The notes beneath the pieces were generated by a model that had not been told where the DNA came from, did not search any database, and saw only the letters and a list, made by a program, of their open reading frames with translations. A stretch of 64,000 nt of DNA from Caulobacter sp. 17J80-11 (GTDB lineage Bacteria; Pseudomonadota; Alphaproteobacteria; Caulobacterales; Caulobacteraceae). Location: assembly GCF_014349105.1 (NCBI RefSeq), contig NZ_JACSJI010000013.1, forward strand, positions 1-64,000. Reading direction: 5' to 3'. The translations under genes were made by a program, and so were the position numbers. Positions 39,884-47,954 of the stretch are shown in pieces; within the stretch, counting starts at the first letter, position 1; the number at the start of each line of letters is the position of its first letter.

Positions 39884-40827
39884 GGGTTGAACACCACCTC
39901 GTGGCGGCCGAAGTCCAGGGTGACGGAGCCGAACAGGCTGAGCGTGTCGATCCCCAACAGCAGGGCGGGCGTGTCGTTCAGGCCCCAGAGGCCGAAGGTG
40001 TGCAGGTCGGAGAACACCACCGGCAGGTTGACCAGCTTGGTCTCGCCCAGCCTGAGCGAGCGCAGCACCGCGAACTCGCCGTAGGCGGTCTGGCTGGTCA
40101 CGCTGAAGATCGGCACGACCCGGTTGAGGTCGGGAATGTCGAGCTGGCGGAGGCGCACCACGTCGCGCAGCGCGCTGTTGCCGACCGTCACCTGCGAGCC
40201 GGAGTCGATGAAGGCGGTCAGGTTGGTGGTCCCGGATCGGGCGTCCACGACCGTCAGCTGGCCGAAGCGGTAGCGCGCCGCAACGCTCAGGCCCGGGCGC
40301 TCGACCCCCTGGGTCAGGCGCGACACCCCGACCGTCTTCGGCCGGGAGCGGGCCAGCCGCAGGCGTCCGCGCCGGAAATCCATCTCGACCATGCGCTTGT
40401 CCAGGGCGTCGAGGCCGATCAGGCCGTCCACGCCCAGCCGCCGCCGCGGCAGCACCGGCATGCGCAGGTCGCGGGTGGCCAGCGCGCCGACCTCGAAGCG
40501 GTCCACCCGGACGGTCGGCACCGTCTCCACCCCGCCGATGCCGTGCAGGCTGACCAGGCCGGCCGGCGGCAGGCCCAGCTCGGCGGCCCGCTCTTCGGCG
40601 ATCACCGAGCGGTTGGCTCCGGTGTCGACCACGAAGTTGAAGGGGCCGCGGTCGTTCACGCGCACCGGGCCGGTCATGCGAAGGGCCAGGTCGGTCCCGG
40701 TTTCGAGGCCGGGGTCGTCCTGCGGATCGGGCAGGCCGGCGGGTTGCGCGGCCTCCTGGCTCGCGCCGATCGACGGCGCGGCGGCCCACAGGCCGAGGCC
40801 CATGGCGATCTGCCGGCGCGACAGCAT
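39880..40827 (-). CDS. Exported two-lobed retropepsin-like aspartyl protease
   Basis: The 315-residue protein has an N-terminal signal with RR (SRRQIAMGLGLWAAA; Tat or Sec). Two copies of the retropepsin pattern follow: FNFVVDTGAN (Asp68) with VDGLIGLDAL and a VEMDFRRGRLRL strand, then TAFIDSGSQ (Asp208) with LLLGIDTLSLFG and VTLDFGRHEVVF. Retropepsins are normally half-sites that dimerise. Here both lobes are in one chain, so the enzyme may fold as an intramolecular pseudo-dimer. GGGGGAGGG precedes the ATG. Confidence 0.85.
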   Translation of the reverse strand: MLSRRQIAMGLGLWAAAPSIGASQEAAQPAGLPDPQDDPGLETGTDLALRMTGPVRVNDRGPFNFVVDTGANRSVIAEERAAELGLPPAGLVSLHGIGGVETVPTVRVDRFEVGALATRDLRMPVLPRRRLGVDGLIGLDALDKRMVEMDFRRGRLRLARSRPKTVGVSRLTQGVERPGLSVAARYRFGQLTVVDARSGTTNLTAFIDSGSQVTVGNSALRDVVRLRQLDIPDLNRVVPIFSVTSQTAYGEFAVLRSLRLGETKLVNLPVVFSDLHTFGLWGLNDTPALLLGIDTLSLFGSVTLDFGRHEVVFNP

Positions 40828-40854
40828 CCGGACGCCCTCCCCCTTAGGCGGGCA

Positions 40855-40883
40855 TCCTAGCTCTGCTTTTCAGGATCGTCGAA
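40855..40883 (-). promoter_or_regulatory. Promoter of the retropepsin-like gene
   Basis: On the minus strand TTCGAC (-35, 40878-40883) and CTAGGA (-10, 40855-40860, within GCTAGGAT) are 17 bases apart. The start codon is about 28 bases downstream. Confidence 0.55.
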
Positions 40884-40904
40884 CCGGGTTCGTCGAATAT
40901 CCGA

Positions 40905-41138
40905 TCACGGACCAGGCGGATACGGATCGCCCGGCTGCCAGGCCACCCGCTTCTCGCCGCCGACCGAACAGAGCATGACCTCGGCGTCCGCGCCCTGTTC
41001 GGCCCGGGCGTGGGCGGAGTGGATGGCGGCGCGCAGGGCGCCCTTCTCGCTGTCGTAATCGCCGAAGCGGGCGCCTTCGCGCTCGACGCGCCAGGTGGCG
41101 TCCTCGTTGGGCCTCACCACGTACTCGACCCGGTTCAT
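40905..41138 (-). CDS. DUF2188-like small protein
   Basis: The 77-residue protein has the pattern of DUF2188-type proteins: MNRVEYVVRPNEDATWRVEREG at the start, a helix with Ala/His, and a C-terminal strand. Function is unknown. GGAGGG lies a few bases before the ATG. It stands alone between the retropepsin-like gene and a hairpin-filled gap. Confidence 0.65.
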   Translation of the reverse strand: MNRVEYVVRPNEDATWRVEREGARFGDYDSEKGALRAAIHSAHARAEQGADAEVMLCSVGGEKRVAWQPGDPYPPGP

Positions 41139-41192
41139 ACAGCCCTCCGTTCACGGGGGCCTGAACACCGGTCGAGCAGGGCGGGTTCCGGT

Positions 41193-41221
41193 CCGGGGCC
41201 TTCCCAATTGGGAGGCCCCGG
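41193..41221. repeat. GGGGCCTTCCC hairpin (copy 1)
   Basis: CCGGGGCCTTCCC-AATT-GGGAGGCCCCGG forms a 12-bp stem with one bulged T. A related hairpin with the same left arm lies 73 bases on. Confidence 0.7.
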
Positions 41222-41265
41222 TTCTTGCGCCGGATCGCGATCGGTCGCCTGACTTAGGCGCCCCC

Positions 41266-41289
41266 GGGGCCTTCCCTCGGGAAGGCCCC
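41266..41289. terminator. GGGGCCTTCCC hairpin (copy 2), likely terminator of fabI
   Basis: The perfect 11-bp stem GGGGCCTTCCC/GGGAAGGCCCC with a 2-base turn lies about 55 bases beyond the fabI stop on the minus strand. There is no T tract. Confidence 0.55.
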
Positions 41290-41306
41290 AGATTTCGCTC
41301 AGGCGA

Positions 41307-41346
41307 GTGATGGCCGCCGAAACCGGCGACCACTTTCGGCTATCAC
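41307..41346 (-). repeat. 3'-end hairpin repeat, family A (copy 2)
   Basis: Read on the fabI strand, GTGAT/ATCAC forms the outer stem and GCCGAAA/TTTCGGC the inner stem, with loop GTGGTCGCCGG. The fabI TGA stop is inside the outer 5' arm. Compared with the copy at 37368-37415, the outer stem differs at paired positions, which preserves the structure. Confidence 0.85.
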
Positions 41347-42164
41347 GCGCCGACCTCTTCGTCGGGAAGGCCGATCATGTGGAAGCCGGCGTCGACGTGC
41401 ACGACTTCGCCGGTGGTCGAACGGCCCAGGTCGGACAGCAGCCACAGGGCGCAGCCGGCCACGCCTTCCATCGAGGTGTCCTCCTTCAGGGCGCTGAAGG
41501 CGCGGCCCTGGGAGATCATGCCGCGGCCGCCGGAGATGCCGGCCAGGGACAGGGTGCGCATGGCCCCGGCCGAGATGGCGTTGACGCGGATGCCCTTGGG
41601 ACCCAGGTCGCGGGCGACGTAGCGGGTCGCCGCTTCCAGCGCCGCCTTGGCCACGCCCATGGTGTTGTAGTTCGGGATGACCCGCTCGGAGCCGAGGTAG
41701 GTCATGGTGACGATCGAGCCGCCGTTCGGCATCAGCTCGGCGGCGCGGCGGGCGCTGTCCACGAAGCTGAAGGCCGAGACGTTCATCGCCGTCAGGAAGC
41801 CCTCGCGGGTGGTGTTCTCGACGAACGAGCCCTTCAGCTCGTCCTTGTTGGCGAAGGCCACCGAGTGGACCAGGAAGTCGATCGTGCCCCACTTGTCCTT
41901 GATCGCCTTGAAGGCGGCGTCCATCGAGGCGTCGTCGGTGACGTCGGCCGGGATCAGGGTGTCGGCGCCGATGCTCTCGGCCAGCGGGCGCACGCGGCGC
42001 TCGAGCCCCTCGCCGAGATAGGTGAAGGCCAGCTCCGCGCCCTGCGCCGCCAGCTGCGTGGCGATGCCCCAGGCGATGGAGTTGTGGTTGGCGACGCCCA
42101 TGACGAGGCCCTTCTTGCCCCGCAGCAGCTCGCCCTTCGGCATCGTCCAGCCGTCTTCGGCCAT
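41343..42164 (-). CDS. fabI: Enoyl-[acyl-carrier-protein] reductase (NADH)
   Basis: FabI reduces trans-2-enoyl-ACP in the last step of each fatty-acid elongation cycle. The 273-residue SDR has GVANHNSIAWGIA (cofactor loop) and the FabI-type Tyr-x6-Lys dyad (Tyr166, Lys173 in YNTMGVAK), with Tyr156 upstream. It is followed by SAGAMRTLSLAGI. ATG 42164 follows GGGAGGA; an upstream in-frame start at 42281 lies in repeat DNA. GCTAACCA about 30 bases upstream suggests its own promoter, separate from fabB. Confidence 0.96.
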   Translation of the reverse strand: MAEDGWTMPKGELLRGKKGLVMGVANHNSIAWGIATQLAAQGAELAFTYLGEGLERRVRPLAESIGADTLIPADVTDDASMDAAFKAIKDKWGTIDFLVHSVAFANKDELKGSFVENTTREGFLTAMNVSAFSFVDSARRAAELMPNGGSIVTMTYLGSERVIPNYNTMGVAKAALEAATRYVARDLGPKGIRVNAISAGAMRTLSLAGISGGRGMISQGRAFSALKEDTSMEGVAGCALWLLSDLGRSTTGEVVHVDAGFHMIGLPDEEVGA

Positions 42165-42228
42165 GTGCGTCCTCCCGGTTTGCGGCCGGTGGTTAGCAGG
42201 GGAGCGACGCTGGGGAAAGCTTTCTGAA

Positions 42229-42329
42229 CCCTCTCCCCGCTTGCGGGGAGAGGGCAGGGTGAGGGGGCGTTCCGCCGTCACGACGATCGACGTCGCGTCT
42301 GCCCTCTCCCGCCTTAGGGCGGGAGAGGG
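42229..42329. repeat. Pair of CCCTCTCCC REP-like hairpins between fabB and fabI
   Basis: CCCTCTCCCCGC-TT-GCGGGGAGAGGG (42229-42254) and CCCTCTCCCGCC-TTAG-GGCGGGAGAGGG (42302-42329) are perfect 12-bp hairpins 47 bases apart. The spacer begins CAGGGTGAGGGGG, a word that commonly accompanies such elements. They fill the 177-base gap between the fabB stop and the fabI start. Confidence 0.85.
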
Positions 42330-42341
42330 TTCAGGAGAGTG

Positions 42342-43553
42342 TTAGACCCGGCTCATGATCAGGCAGCCGTTGGTGCCGCCGAAGCCGAAGCTGTTGGACA
42401 TCACCGTCTCGAGCTGGACGTCCTTGCGCTCGCGCAGGATCGGCATGCCCTCGAAGGCGGGGTCCAGCTGCTCGATGTGGGCGCTCTCGCAGGCGAAGCC
42501 GTTGTTCAGCATCAGCAGCGAGTAGATCGCCTCCTGCGCGCCGGCCGCGCCCAGCGAGTGGCCGGTCAGCGACTTGGTCGAGGAGATCATCGGCATGTCG
42601 GCGCCGAACACCTTGCGCACCGCCTCCATCTCCTTGGCGTCGCCGACCGGGGTCGAGGTGCCGTGCGGGTTCAGGTAGTCGATCTTGCGGCCGCCGGCCT
42701 GGGACAGAGCCAGCTTCATGCAGCGCTCGGCGCCCTCGCCCGACGGGGCGACCATGTCGTAGCCGTCGGAGTTGGCGGCGTAGCCGGTGATCTCGGCGTA
42801 GATCTTGGCCCCGCGCGCCTTGGCGCGCTCCAGCTCCTCCAGAACCACGATGCCCGCGCCGCCGGCGATGACGAAGCCGTCGCGGTTGGCGTCATAGGCG
42901 CGCGAGGCGACCTCGGGGCGGTCGTTGTAGCCGGTCGACATGGCGCCCATGGCGTCGAACAGGTTCGACAGCGACCAGTCGATCTCCTCGGTGCCGCCGG
43001 CGAACATCACGTCCTGCTTGCCCATCTGGATCTGCTCGGCGGCCGCGCCGATGCAGTGGGTCGAGGTCGCGCAGGCGGAGCTGATCGAGTAGTTGATGCC
43101 GCGGATCTGGAACCAGGTCGACAGCACCGCCGACGGGCCCGAGCTCATGGTCTTGGGCACGGCGAACGGGCCGATGCGCTTGGGGCCCTTCTCGCGGGTG
43201 ATGGCCGCCGCCTCGATGATGGTCCGGGTGGAGGTGCCGCCGGCGCCGACGATCAGGCCGGTGCGCTCGTGCGAGATCTCGCCCTCGGTCAGGCCGGAGT
43301 CGGCGATCGCCTGCTCCATGGCGATGTGGCCGTAGGCCGTGCCCGGGGCCAGGAAGCGGGCCGCGCGCCGGTCGACCAGCGCCTCCCACTCGATCTGCGG
43401 CCGGGCCTCGACCTGGCAGCGGAAGCCGAGTTCGGCGTAGTCCGGCGCGGCGCGGGTGCCTGACCTGGCCTCCCGCAGCGAAGCCAGCACCTCGTCGGCG
43501 TTGTTGCCGATCGAGGAGACGATGCCGATGCCGGTGATGGCGACGCGACGCAT
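42342..43553 (-). CDS. fabB: 3-oxoacyl-[ACP] synthase I
   Basis: FabB condenses malonyl-ACP with acyl-ACP and is needed to elongate the unsaturated product of FabA. The 403-residue thiolase-fold enzyme has the active-site Cys161 in [10 protein letters not shown], and the two His residues in [11 protein letters not shown] and [12 protein letters not shown]. Pairing with fabA 32 bases upstream on the same strand, and the sequence itself, favour FabB over FabF. Confidence 0.95.
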   Translation of the reverse strand: MRRVAITGIGIVSSIGNNADEVLASLREARSGTRAAPDYAELGFRCQVEARPQIEWEALVDRRAARFLAPGTAYGHIAMEQAIADSGLTEGEISHERTGLIVGAGGTSTRTIIEAAAITREKGPKRIGPFAVPKTMSSGPSAVLSTWFQIRGINYSISSACATSTHCIGAAAEQIQMGKQDVMFAGGTEEIDWSLSNLFDAMGAMSTGYNDRPEVASRAYDANRDGFVIAGGAGIVVLEELERAKARGAKIYAEITGYAANSDGYDMVAPSGEGAERCMKLALSQAGGRKIDYLNPHGTSTPVGDAKEMEAVRKVFGADMPMISSTKSLTGHSLGAAGAQEAIYSLLMLNNGFACESAHIEQLDPAFEGMPILRERKDVQLETVMSNSFGFGGTNGCLIMSRV

Positions 43554-43585
43554 GCGGTGCTTCCTAATTCAGGCTAAGGCCGAAC

Positions 43586-44104
43586 TCAGGTCAGGTCCTT
43601 GGGGTCGAACAGGCCGACCCGCAGGTCCTCAGCCGTGTAGATGGGCTTTCCGTCGGCTTCGAGAACCCCGTCGCCCACGCCCATCACCAGCTTGCGGTTG
43701 ATCACCCGCTTCAGGTCGATCTTGTAGACGACCCGCTGCACGTTCGGGGTCACCTGGCCGGTGAACTTCACCTCGCCGACGCCGAGCGCGCGGCCCTTGC
43801 CGGGGGCGCCCGACCAGCCGAGGAAGAAGCCGACCAGCTGCCACATGGCGTCCAGGCCCAGGCAGCCCGGCATCACCGGATCGCCGATGAAGTGGCAGGC
43901 GAAGAACCAGAGGTCGGGGCGGATGTCGAGTTCGGCCTCGACATAGCCCTTGCCGTACTTGCCGCCCTCCTTGCTGATCTGGGTGATGCGATCGAACATC
44001 AGCATCGGCGGGGCGGGCAGCTGGGCGTTGCCAGGCCCAAACATCTCGCCGCGGGCGCAGGCGAGAAGGGCTTCGTAGTCCAGTCCGGTTTCGGCGACCG
44101 ACAT
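43586..44104 (-). CDS. fabA: 3-hydroxydecanoyl-[ACP] dehydratase/isomerase
   Basis: FabA dehydrates 3-hydroxydecanoyl-ACP and isomerises the trans-2 to the cis-3 double bond, starting anaerobic unsaturated fatty-acid synthesis. The 172-residue hot-dog protein has active-site His71 ([14 protein letters not shown]) and Asp85 (CLGLDAMWQ). ATG 44104 is chosen because it begins the family sequence. A weak promoter pair TTGAGA and TAACCG, 17 bases apart, lies 60-90 bases upstream. It forms an operon with fabB. Confidence 0.96.
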   Translation of the reverse strand: MSVAETGLDYEALLACARGEMFGPGNAQLPAPPMLMFDRITQISKEGGKYGKGYVEAELDIRPDLWFFACHFIGDPVMPGCLGLDAMWQLVGFFLGWSGAPGKGRALGVGEVKFTGQVTPNVQRVVYKIDLKRVINRKLVMGVGDGVLEADGKPIYTAEDLRVGLFDPKDLT

Positions 44105-44216
44105 GCGGCGGAGCTCCGTGCGACGCAAAAACGCGTCGGCGGTTGAAAAGGGTGCGTGCCGGTTACACGACACCGCGCCCCGTCTCAACTGTGCGGTCAC
44201 TGAGCGCGTTCATCTG

Positions 44217-44735
44217 CTAGCGGCAGTGAGCGGCGTCCTGGGCGCCCCAGAGCGCCTGCGCCGGGGCCCAGGCCTTCACGTCGCCGGCCTTGAGCTTGCA
44301 CCAGCCGTTCTCGCATTCCTCCAGGGCGGCGATCGAGCGGGGGGACATGTAGGCGCGGGTGGCGGCCTCGTATTTCGGCTTGGCGCGCAGGGCCAGCGGC
44401 TTGGCCGAAGGCTGGAAGGCGGTGCGCCGGCCGTCGACCGTGCGTCGGTGCACCCAGGCCGAGCCGCCGTCCGGGTCGCAGACCTTCCGCCACTCGGCGG
44501 TCTCGGCCACCACCTGCAAGGGCAATCCCTTGGAGCGATAGACCCAGACCAGCTTGTAGTCGTCGCCGGGTCCGGAGCGGGCGTTGACCTCGCCGAACTT
44601 CAGCGACACCCAGCGGGGCACCGGCAGGCCGGACGGCGTGGGCTTGTCGGCCGGCCGCGCCTGGACCGAACCGGCCAGCACGCCGAGCGTCAGAACCAGC
44701 GCCGCCACCGCCTTGGGCTTCACCGACCTTTTCAC
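44217..44735 (-). CDS. Secreted SH3-domain protein
   Basis: The 172-residue protein has a signal peptide (about 1-26, cut after VQA) and two bacterial SH3-like modules of the SH3_4/PF06347 kind: VNARSGPGDDYKLVWVYRSKG with EWRKVCDPDGGSAWVH, then LALRAKPKYEAATRAYM with ECENGWCKLK. Such modules bind cell-wall or protein ligands in the periplasm. GTG 44735 gives a complete signal peptide after GAGGCGGGA. Other in-frame starts run into the divergent gene. Confidence 0.82.
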   Translation of the reverse strand: MKRSVKPKAVAALVLTLGVLAGSVQARPADKPTPSGLPVPRWVSLKFGEVNARSGPGDDYKLVWVYRSKGLPLQVVAETAEWRKVCDPDGGSAWVHRRTVDGRRTAFQPSAKPLALRAKPKYEAATRAYMSPRSIAALEECENGWCKLKAGDVKAWAPAQALWGAQDAAHCR

Positions 44736-44796
44736 CGCTTCCCGCCTCTTGCTACACACCCGGGTCCTCAATCGAAGGCCCGAGCCGCCCGCCGCG

Positions 44797-45786
44797 ATGT
44801 CCGTCCGCAGCAAGCTGAAAATCGTCGTCACGCGCCGACTGCCGGACCCGGTCGAGCTTCGCATGCGCGAGCTGTTCGACGCGAGCCTCAACCTCGACGA
44901 CCGGCCGATGACCCGCGACGACCTGGCCGCCGCGGTCCGGACCGCCGAGGTGCTGGTGCCCACCATCACCGACCGAATCGACCGCGAGATTCTGGCTCAG
45001 GCCGGGCCGCAGCTGAAGATGATCGCCAATTTCGGCGCCGGTGTGGACCACATCGACGTGCCCGCGGCGATCGAGCGCGGCCTGATCGTCACCAACACGC
45101 CCGGCGTGCTGACCGAAGACACCGCCGACATGACCATGGCCCTGATCCTGGCCGTGGCGCGGCGGATCGTGGAGGGCGCCGAACTGGTCGCCCGCGGCGA
45201 GTTCGCCGGCTGGACCCCGACCTTCATGCTGGGCCGGCGGATCTGGGGCCAGCGGATCGGCATCGTCGGCATGGGCCGCATCGGCCAGGCGCTGGCTCGC
45301 CGCGCCAAGGCCTTCGGCATGTCGGTGCACTATCACAACCGCAAGCCGGTCAGCTCCGCGGTCGAGGCCGAGCTGGACGCCACCTACTGGGAGAGCCTCG
45401 ACCAGATGCTGGCGCGCATGGACTTCGTGTCGGTGAACTGCCCGCACACGCCGTCCACCTACCACCTGCTGTCGGCCCGCCGCCTCGCCCTGCTCCAGCC
45501 GCACGCCGTGCTGGTCAACACCGCCCGCGGCGGGGTGGTCGACGAAGCCGCCCTGGCCGCCCTGCTCAAGCGGCGCGCCATCGCCGGCGCCGGCCTCGAC
45601 GTCTACGAGAACGAGCCGGTGATCCACCCGGACCTGATCGGCCTGCCCAACGTCGTGCTGCTGCCGCACCTGGGCTCGGCGACGGTCGAGGCGCGCGTCG
45701 ACATGGGCGAGCGGGTGATCCTCAACATCAAGACCCTGCAGGACGGCCACCGCCCGCCCGACCGGATCATCCCGGCGCTGCTCTGA
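44797..45786 (+). CDS. NAD(P)-dependent D-2-hydroxyacid dehydrogenase (glyoxylate/hydroxypyruvate reductase-like)
   Basis: The 329-residue protein has the D-isomer-specific dehydrogenase layout: a substrate domain split by the Rossmann domain with VGMGRIGQALARRAKAFG (from about 157), the Arg in NTARGGVVDEAAL, a Glu in DVYENEPVIHP and the catalytic His in LLPHLGSAT. GFGAGVDHID-type sequence (NFGAGVDHIDVPA) fits glyoxylate reductase, but formate or phosphoglycerate relatives cannot be excluded. It is divergent from the SH3 gene with about 60 bases between starts. Confidence 0.9.
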   Translation: MSVRSKLKIVVTRRLPDPVELRMRELFDASLNLDDRPMTRDDLAAAVRTAEVLVPTITDRIDREILAQAGPQLKMIANFGAGVDHIDVPAAIERGLIVTNTPGVLTEDTADMTMALILAVARRIVEGAELVARGEFAGWTPTFMLGRRIWGQRIGIVGMGRIGQALARRAKAFGMSVHYHNRKPVSSAVEAELDATYWESLDQMLARMDFVSVNCPHTPSTYHLLSARRLALLQPHAVLVNTARGGVVDEAALAALLKRRAIAGAGLDVYENEPVIHPDLIGLPNVVLLPHLGSATVEARVDMGERVILNIKTLQDGHRPPDRIIPALL

Positions 45787-45915
45787 GGCGGCGCCGTAAG
45801 TCCCTCTGGCGTCGGGCGGGCGCCTCGCCTATCGGGGAGGCGTTCGTTGGTTTCGCGGGGCCGCGCCCATGACCGCACAGTTTGTCGGGTCGCCCGGAAA
45901 GGCCAGGGGGCGGGC

Positions 45916-46449
45916 GTGAAGCGCGTTCCCACCCGTGAAGAGCTGCGCCTGTGGGCCGAGGTGCTGAAGAGCGTCGCGCCCCGGCCCGGGCGTACGGCGC
46001 CGGTCGTGGAGGACGAGCCGCCGACCCCGCCGACGGCGGTCGCGTCGGGGCCGATGATGACCGCCGCGGGGCTGACCCCGCCGCCGCAGACGCCCCGGCC
46101 CAAGGCGCCTCGCTGGGAGGCGGAGCCGATCGAGCCCGGCCGTCATCGCCGCATCAGCCGCGAGCGGGATCCGATCGACGCGCGGCTGGACCTGCACGGC
46201 TACGGCTGGTTCGAGGCCGAGGACCGGCTGAAGCGCTTCGTGCGCGAGGCGCAGGCGCGCGGCTATCGCGCCGTGCTGGTGATCACCGGCAAGGGCTCGC
46301 GCGGCGGCGGCATCATCCGCGACTGGGCGCCGACCTGGCTGGCGGACAGCTCCCTGCGCGACGTGGTCGCCGGCGTCAGCCAGGCCCACGGCCGCCACGG
46401 CGGCGAGGGCGCGCTCTACGTGGCGCTGAAGCGGAAGGTGGAGAGCTAG
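45916..46449 (+). CDS. Smr-domain protein
   Basis: The 177-residue protein has a Pro-rich N-terminal half and a C-terminal Smr domain (about 95-175) with LDLHGYGWFEAEDRLKRFV and VLVITGKGSRGGGIIRDW. Smr domains are nucleases related to the MutS2 C-terminus, and in some bacteria they act on colliding ribosomes or DNA branches. The usual small-protein start KRVPTREELRLWAEVLKSV places the GTG at 45916, after AGGGGG. Confidence 0.88.
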   Translation: MKRVPTREELRLWAEVLKSVAPRPGRTAPVVEDEPPTPPTAVASGPMMTAAGLTPPPQTPRPKAPRWEAEPIEPGRHRRISRERDPIDARLDLHGYGWFEAEDRLKRFVREAQARGYRAVLVITGKGSRGGGIIRDWAPTWLADSSLRDVVAGVSQAHGRHGGEGALYVALKRKVES

Positions 46450-46453
46450 CGGC

Positions 46454-47449
46454 TCAGACCAGCTCCGCCTGTTCCGCCAGCGTGCGCAGCGACACCTGCG
46501 GGCGGGGCCCGTAGTGGCCGATCACCTCGGCGGCGGCCAGCGAGCCCAGGCGGGCGCAGGTCTCGAGCGGCAGGTTGCGGGCCAGGCCATAGAGGAAGCC
46601 GGCGGCGTACTGGTCGCCGGCCCCGGTGGTGTCGACCACCGCCTCGACCGGGCAGGCTTCGACCCGCACGGTCTCGGACCCGCGCAGGATCACCGAGCCC
46701 TTTTCGCTGCGGGTCACCGCCGCGATCTCGACCAGCGGGCGCAGCATCTCCACCGCCGCGTCGAAGTCGTCGGTCTGGAACAGGGCCTTCAGCTCGTTCT
46801 CGTTGGCGAAGACGATGTCGACCGACTGCTCGGTGAAGGCCAGCAGCTCCTTGCGCCAGCGGTCGACCACGAACACGTCCGACAGGGTGATGGAGATCAT
46901 CCGTCCCGCCTCGCGCGCGATGACGGCGGCGTGCTCGAAGGCGGCGCGGGCCGGCGGCGGGTCGAACAGATAGCCTTCCATGTAGACGATGGCGCTGTCG
47001 CGGATCAGCTGGGGATCCACGTCGTGCCAGGTCAGCTGGTTGGCCGCGCCGAGGAAGGTGGACATGGTCCGCTGGCCGTCCGGCGTGACGTTGATCAACG
47101 ATCGACCGGTGGCCTCGCCGTTCTCCAGGTAGGGCGTGTCGAAGCGCACGCCGATGGCGCGGATGTCGTGGGAGAACACCTCGCCCAGCTGGTCGGCGGC
47201 GACCTTGCCGATGTAGGCGGCCTTGCCGCCCAGCGAGGCCACGCCGGCCACGGTGTTGCCGGCCGAGCCTCCCGAGGCCTCGAGCCCGGCGGCCATGGCC
47301 CCGTACAGGCTGGCGGCGCGGGCCTCGTCGATCAGCATCATCGAGCCCTTGGTCAGGCCCTCCTGGGCCAGGAACTCGTCGGCGGCGGGGGCGATCACGT
47401 CGACGATGGCGTTGCCGATCGCGACGACGTCGTAGGCGGCGGCGGACAT
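46454..47449 (-). CDS. PfkB-family carbohydrate/nucleoside kinase (adenosine kinase-like)
   Basis: The 331-residue ribokinase-fold protein has GNAIVDVIAPA at the start, GGSAGNTVAGVASLGGKAAYIGKV (substrate region), and the phosphotransfer motif DTTGAGDQYAAGFLYG with its catalytic Asp. The family annotation often given is adenosine kinase; sugar specificity cannot be told from sequence. ATG 47449 is preceded by GGAG. It converges on the Smr gene with four bases between stops. Confidence 0.88.
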   Translation of the reverse strand: MSAAAYDVVAIGNAIVDVIAPAADEFLAQEGLTKGSMMLIDEARAASLYGAMAAGLEASGGSAGNTVAGVASLGGKAAYIGKVAADQLGEVFSHDIRAIGVRFDTPYLENGEATGRSLINVTPDGQRTMSTFLGAANQLTWHDVDPQLIRDSAIVYMEGYLFDPPPARAAFEHAAVIAREAGRMISITLSDVFVVDRWRKELLAFTEQSVDIVFANENELKALFQTDDFDAAVEMLRPLVEIAAVTRSEKGSVILRGSETVRVEACPVEAVVDTTGAGDQYAAGFLYGLARNLPLETCARLGSLAAAEVIGHYGPRPQVSLRTLAEQAELV

Positions 47450-47561
47450 GCGAAGGGCTCCGGTTTGGCTTGATAGTGCGGGGGGCATAGCAACACCCTG
47501 TCGCGGGGGGAAGGCAAGGCGCGGCCTTGCGCGTAGCGCGCGAGCGCCTTAGCCGTTCCGT

Positions 47562-47954
47562 ATGCGCCGTCTGACCCTCGCCCTGACCGCCGGCCTCGCG
47601 CTCGGCCTCGTCGTCGCCGATCCCGCGCTCGCCGCCCGCAAGCCCCGCCGGGGCAGAGGCGAAGCGGCCCAGCCGGCAGAGCCGCCGAAACCCAAGGTCC
47701 TGACCGTCGCCGCCCTGGTCGGCGCCGACGAAACCGCGGTGAAGGGCAAGCTGGGCGAACCGGTGCTGAGCCGGGCCGAAGGGGCCGGGGCGCTGTGGAC
47801 CTACCGCCTGCCCGACTGCGCCCTGTTCGTCTATTTCAAGCGCGAGGGCATGCAGCCGCTGAAGGTGTCCGGCGCCTCGTCCGGCCCGCTGGCGCGCGGC
47901 GGGACGACGCCCGAACCCGACGCCTGCCTGGCCCTGGCCGGAGTGAAGCCGTAA
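47562..47954 (+). CDS. Small secreted protein, unknown function
   Basis: The 130-residue protein has a signal peptide (about 1-24, cut after ALA), a basic and Pro-rich linker, and a C-terminal domain (about 45-130) with two Cys (LPDCALFVYF and PDACLALAG). The domain pattern (LVGADETAVKGKLGEPVLSR, then ALWTYRLPDC) resembles SmpA/OmlA-like lipoprotein folds. There is no SD; TAGCCG ends six bases before the ATG. Its TAA overlaps the next ATG by one base. Confidence 0.7.
   Translation: MRRLTLALTAGLALGLVVADPALAARKPRRGRGEAAQPAEPPKPKVLTVAALVGADETAVKGKLGEPVLSRAEGAGALWTYRLPDCALFVYFKREGMQPLKVSGASSGPLARGGTTPEPDACLALAGVKP

Noticed and set aside
42165-42281. Upstream extension of FabI
   Set aside because: The extra 39 residues are encoded by REP-like repeat DNA and a GGGAGGA site supports ATG 42164.
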